A DNA stretch of 64,000 nt, taken from the NCBI RefSeq assembly GCF_004551525.1, contig NZ_SATR01000017.1, positions 34,032-98,031 on the forward strand, written 5' to 3'. Shown here in pieces: positions 63,969 through 64,000 of this stretch. Made by a program: the position numbers and the translations under genes. Under the pieces are notes generated by a model, which saw only the letters and a list, made by a program, of their open reading frames with translations, searched no databases and was not told the origin of the DNA. Source of the stretch: Vibrio ouci. Lineage in GTDB: Bacteria; Pseudomonadota; Gammaproteobacteria; Enterobacterales; Vibrionaceae. Numbering within the stretch: the stretch's first letter is position 1; each line of letters opens with the position of its first letter.

Positions 63969-64000
63969 AAATTGAAGAGTTTGATCATGGCTCAGATTGA
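63969..64000 (+). rRNA. rrs: 16S ribosomal RNA, 5' end (partial)
   Basis: The window ends in AAATTGAAGAGTTTGATC followed by ATGGCTCAG, the conserved bacterial 16S 5' end. Only 32 bases are present; the rest lies to the right of the window. Confidence 0.98.

Overview
The window looks like part of the large chromosome of a Vibrio species. The evidence is gene order (polA-spf-engB-csrC-yihI-hemN; gppA-rhlB-trxA-rho; ubiD-fre; rlmJ-prlC-gor), typical gammaproteobacterial protein sequences, a long RyhB-type RNA, two CsrB/CsrC-type RNAs with VarA(UvrY/GacA)-like boxes, and a ribosomal RNA operon that begins at the right edge. No prophage, transposase, integron or CRISPR array was seen. Almost all genes look intact; the clear decayed elements are two tRNA-Pro remnants.

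Layout. 1-13.3 kb: end of an unidentified gene, a GNAT acetyltransferase, the Fur-controlled RNA RyhB, DNA polymerase I, Spot 42, a possible short sRNA, a glycine-zipper protein, EngB, cytochrome c4, a CsrC-like RNA, a methyltransferase-YihI-DUF2489 cluster, HemN, and divergent ilvY/ilvC. 13.3-22.2 kb: a hairpin repeat, a secreted protein of unknown function, UbiK, a tetR-adaptor-RND efflux operon (same order as Vibrio vexRAB), Rep helicase and cytochrome c5. 22.5-23.3 kb: tRNA array Arg-His-(Pro remnant)-Pro-His-(Pro remnant)-Pro. 24-29.5 kb: a peptide/nickel-type ABC importer with a fused double ATPase. 29.6-35.3 kb: dgkA-eptA (lipid recycling and lipid A modification), a SPOR-domain protein, and a divergent peptide-binding protein/MpaA pair for murein peptide recycling. 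35.4-41 kb: glutathione reductase, a GST-like protein with a cysteine-rich tail, RlmJ and oligopeptidase A. 41-43.7 kb: a small repeat lipoprotein and a four-gene DUF2282-DUF692-DUF2063-DoxX operon, which matches the recently recognised bufferin/oxazolin-type copper-binding RiPP systems. 44-51.4 kb: UvrD, a minus-strand CsrB-like RNA, gamma-glutamyltransferase, a LysE exporter, an AraC regulator and RarD. 51.5-63.4 kb: RecQ, DUF3630, a probable preQ1-I riboswitch with the YhhQ queuosine-precursor transporter, GppA, RhlB, thioredoxin, Rho, an unknown secreted protein, UbiD, a 2Fe-2S ferredoxin and the flavin reductase Fre. 63.4-64 kb: tandem rrn promoters, leader, boxA and the first 32 bases of 16S rRNA.

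How it fits together. Much of the window is housekeeping (replication and repair: polA, rep, uvrD, recQ; ubiquinone: ubiK, ubiD; redox: gor, trxA, cytochromes). It carries an unusual density of global RNA regulators: RyhB (iron), Spot 42 (carbon) and two CsrA-sequestering RNAs. The most interesting protein-coding locus is the MNIO/RiPP operon at 41.3-43.7 kb. The most interesting non-coding loci are the riboswitch at 53.87 kb, the Dam-site/DnaA-box inverted repeat upstream of polA, the duplicated tRNA block with conserved Pro remnants, and a 38-bp near-palindrome holding the VarA-like box upstream of csrB. All functional calls come from reading the sequence and from family knowledge; no database search was run.
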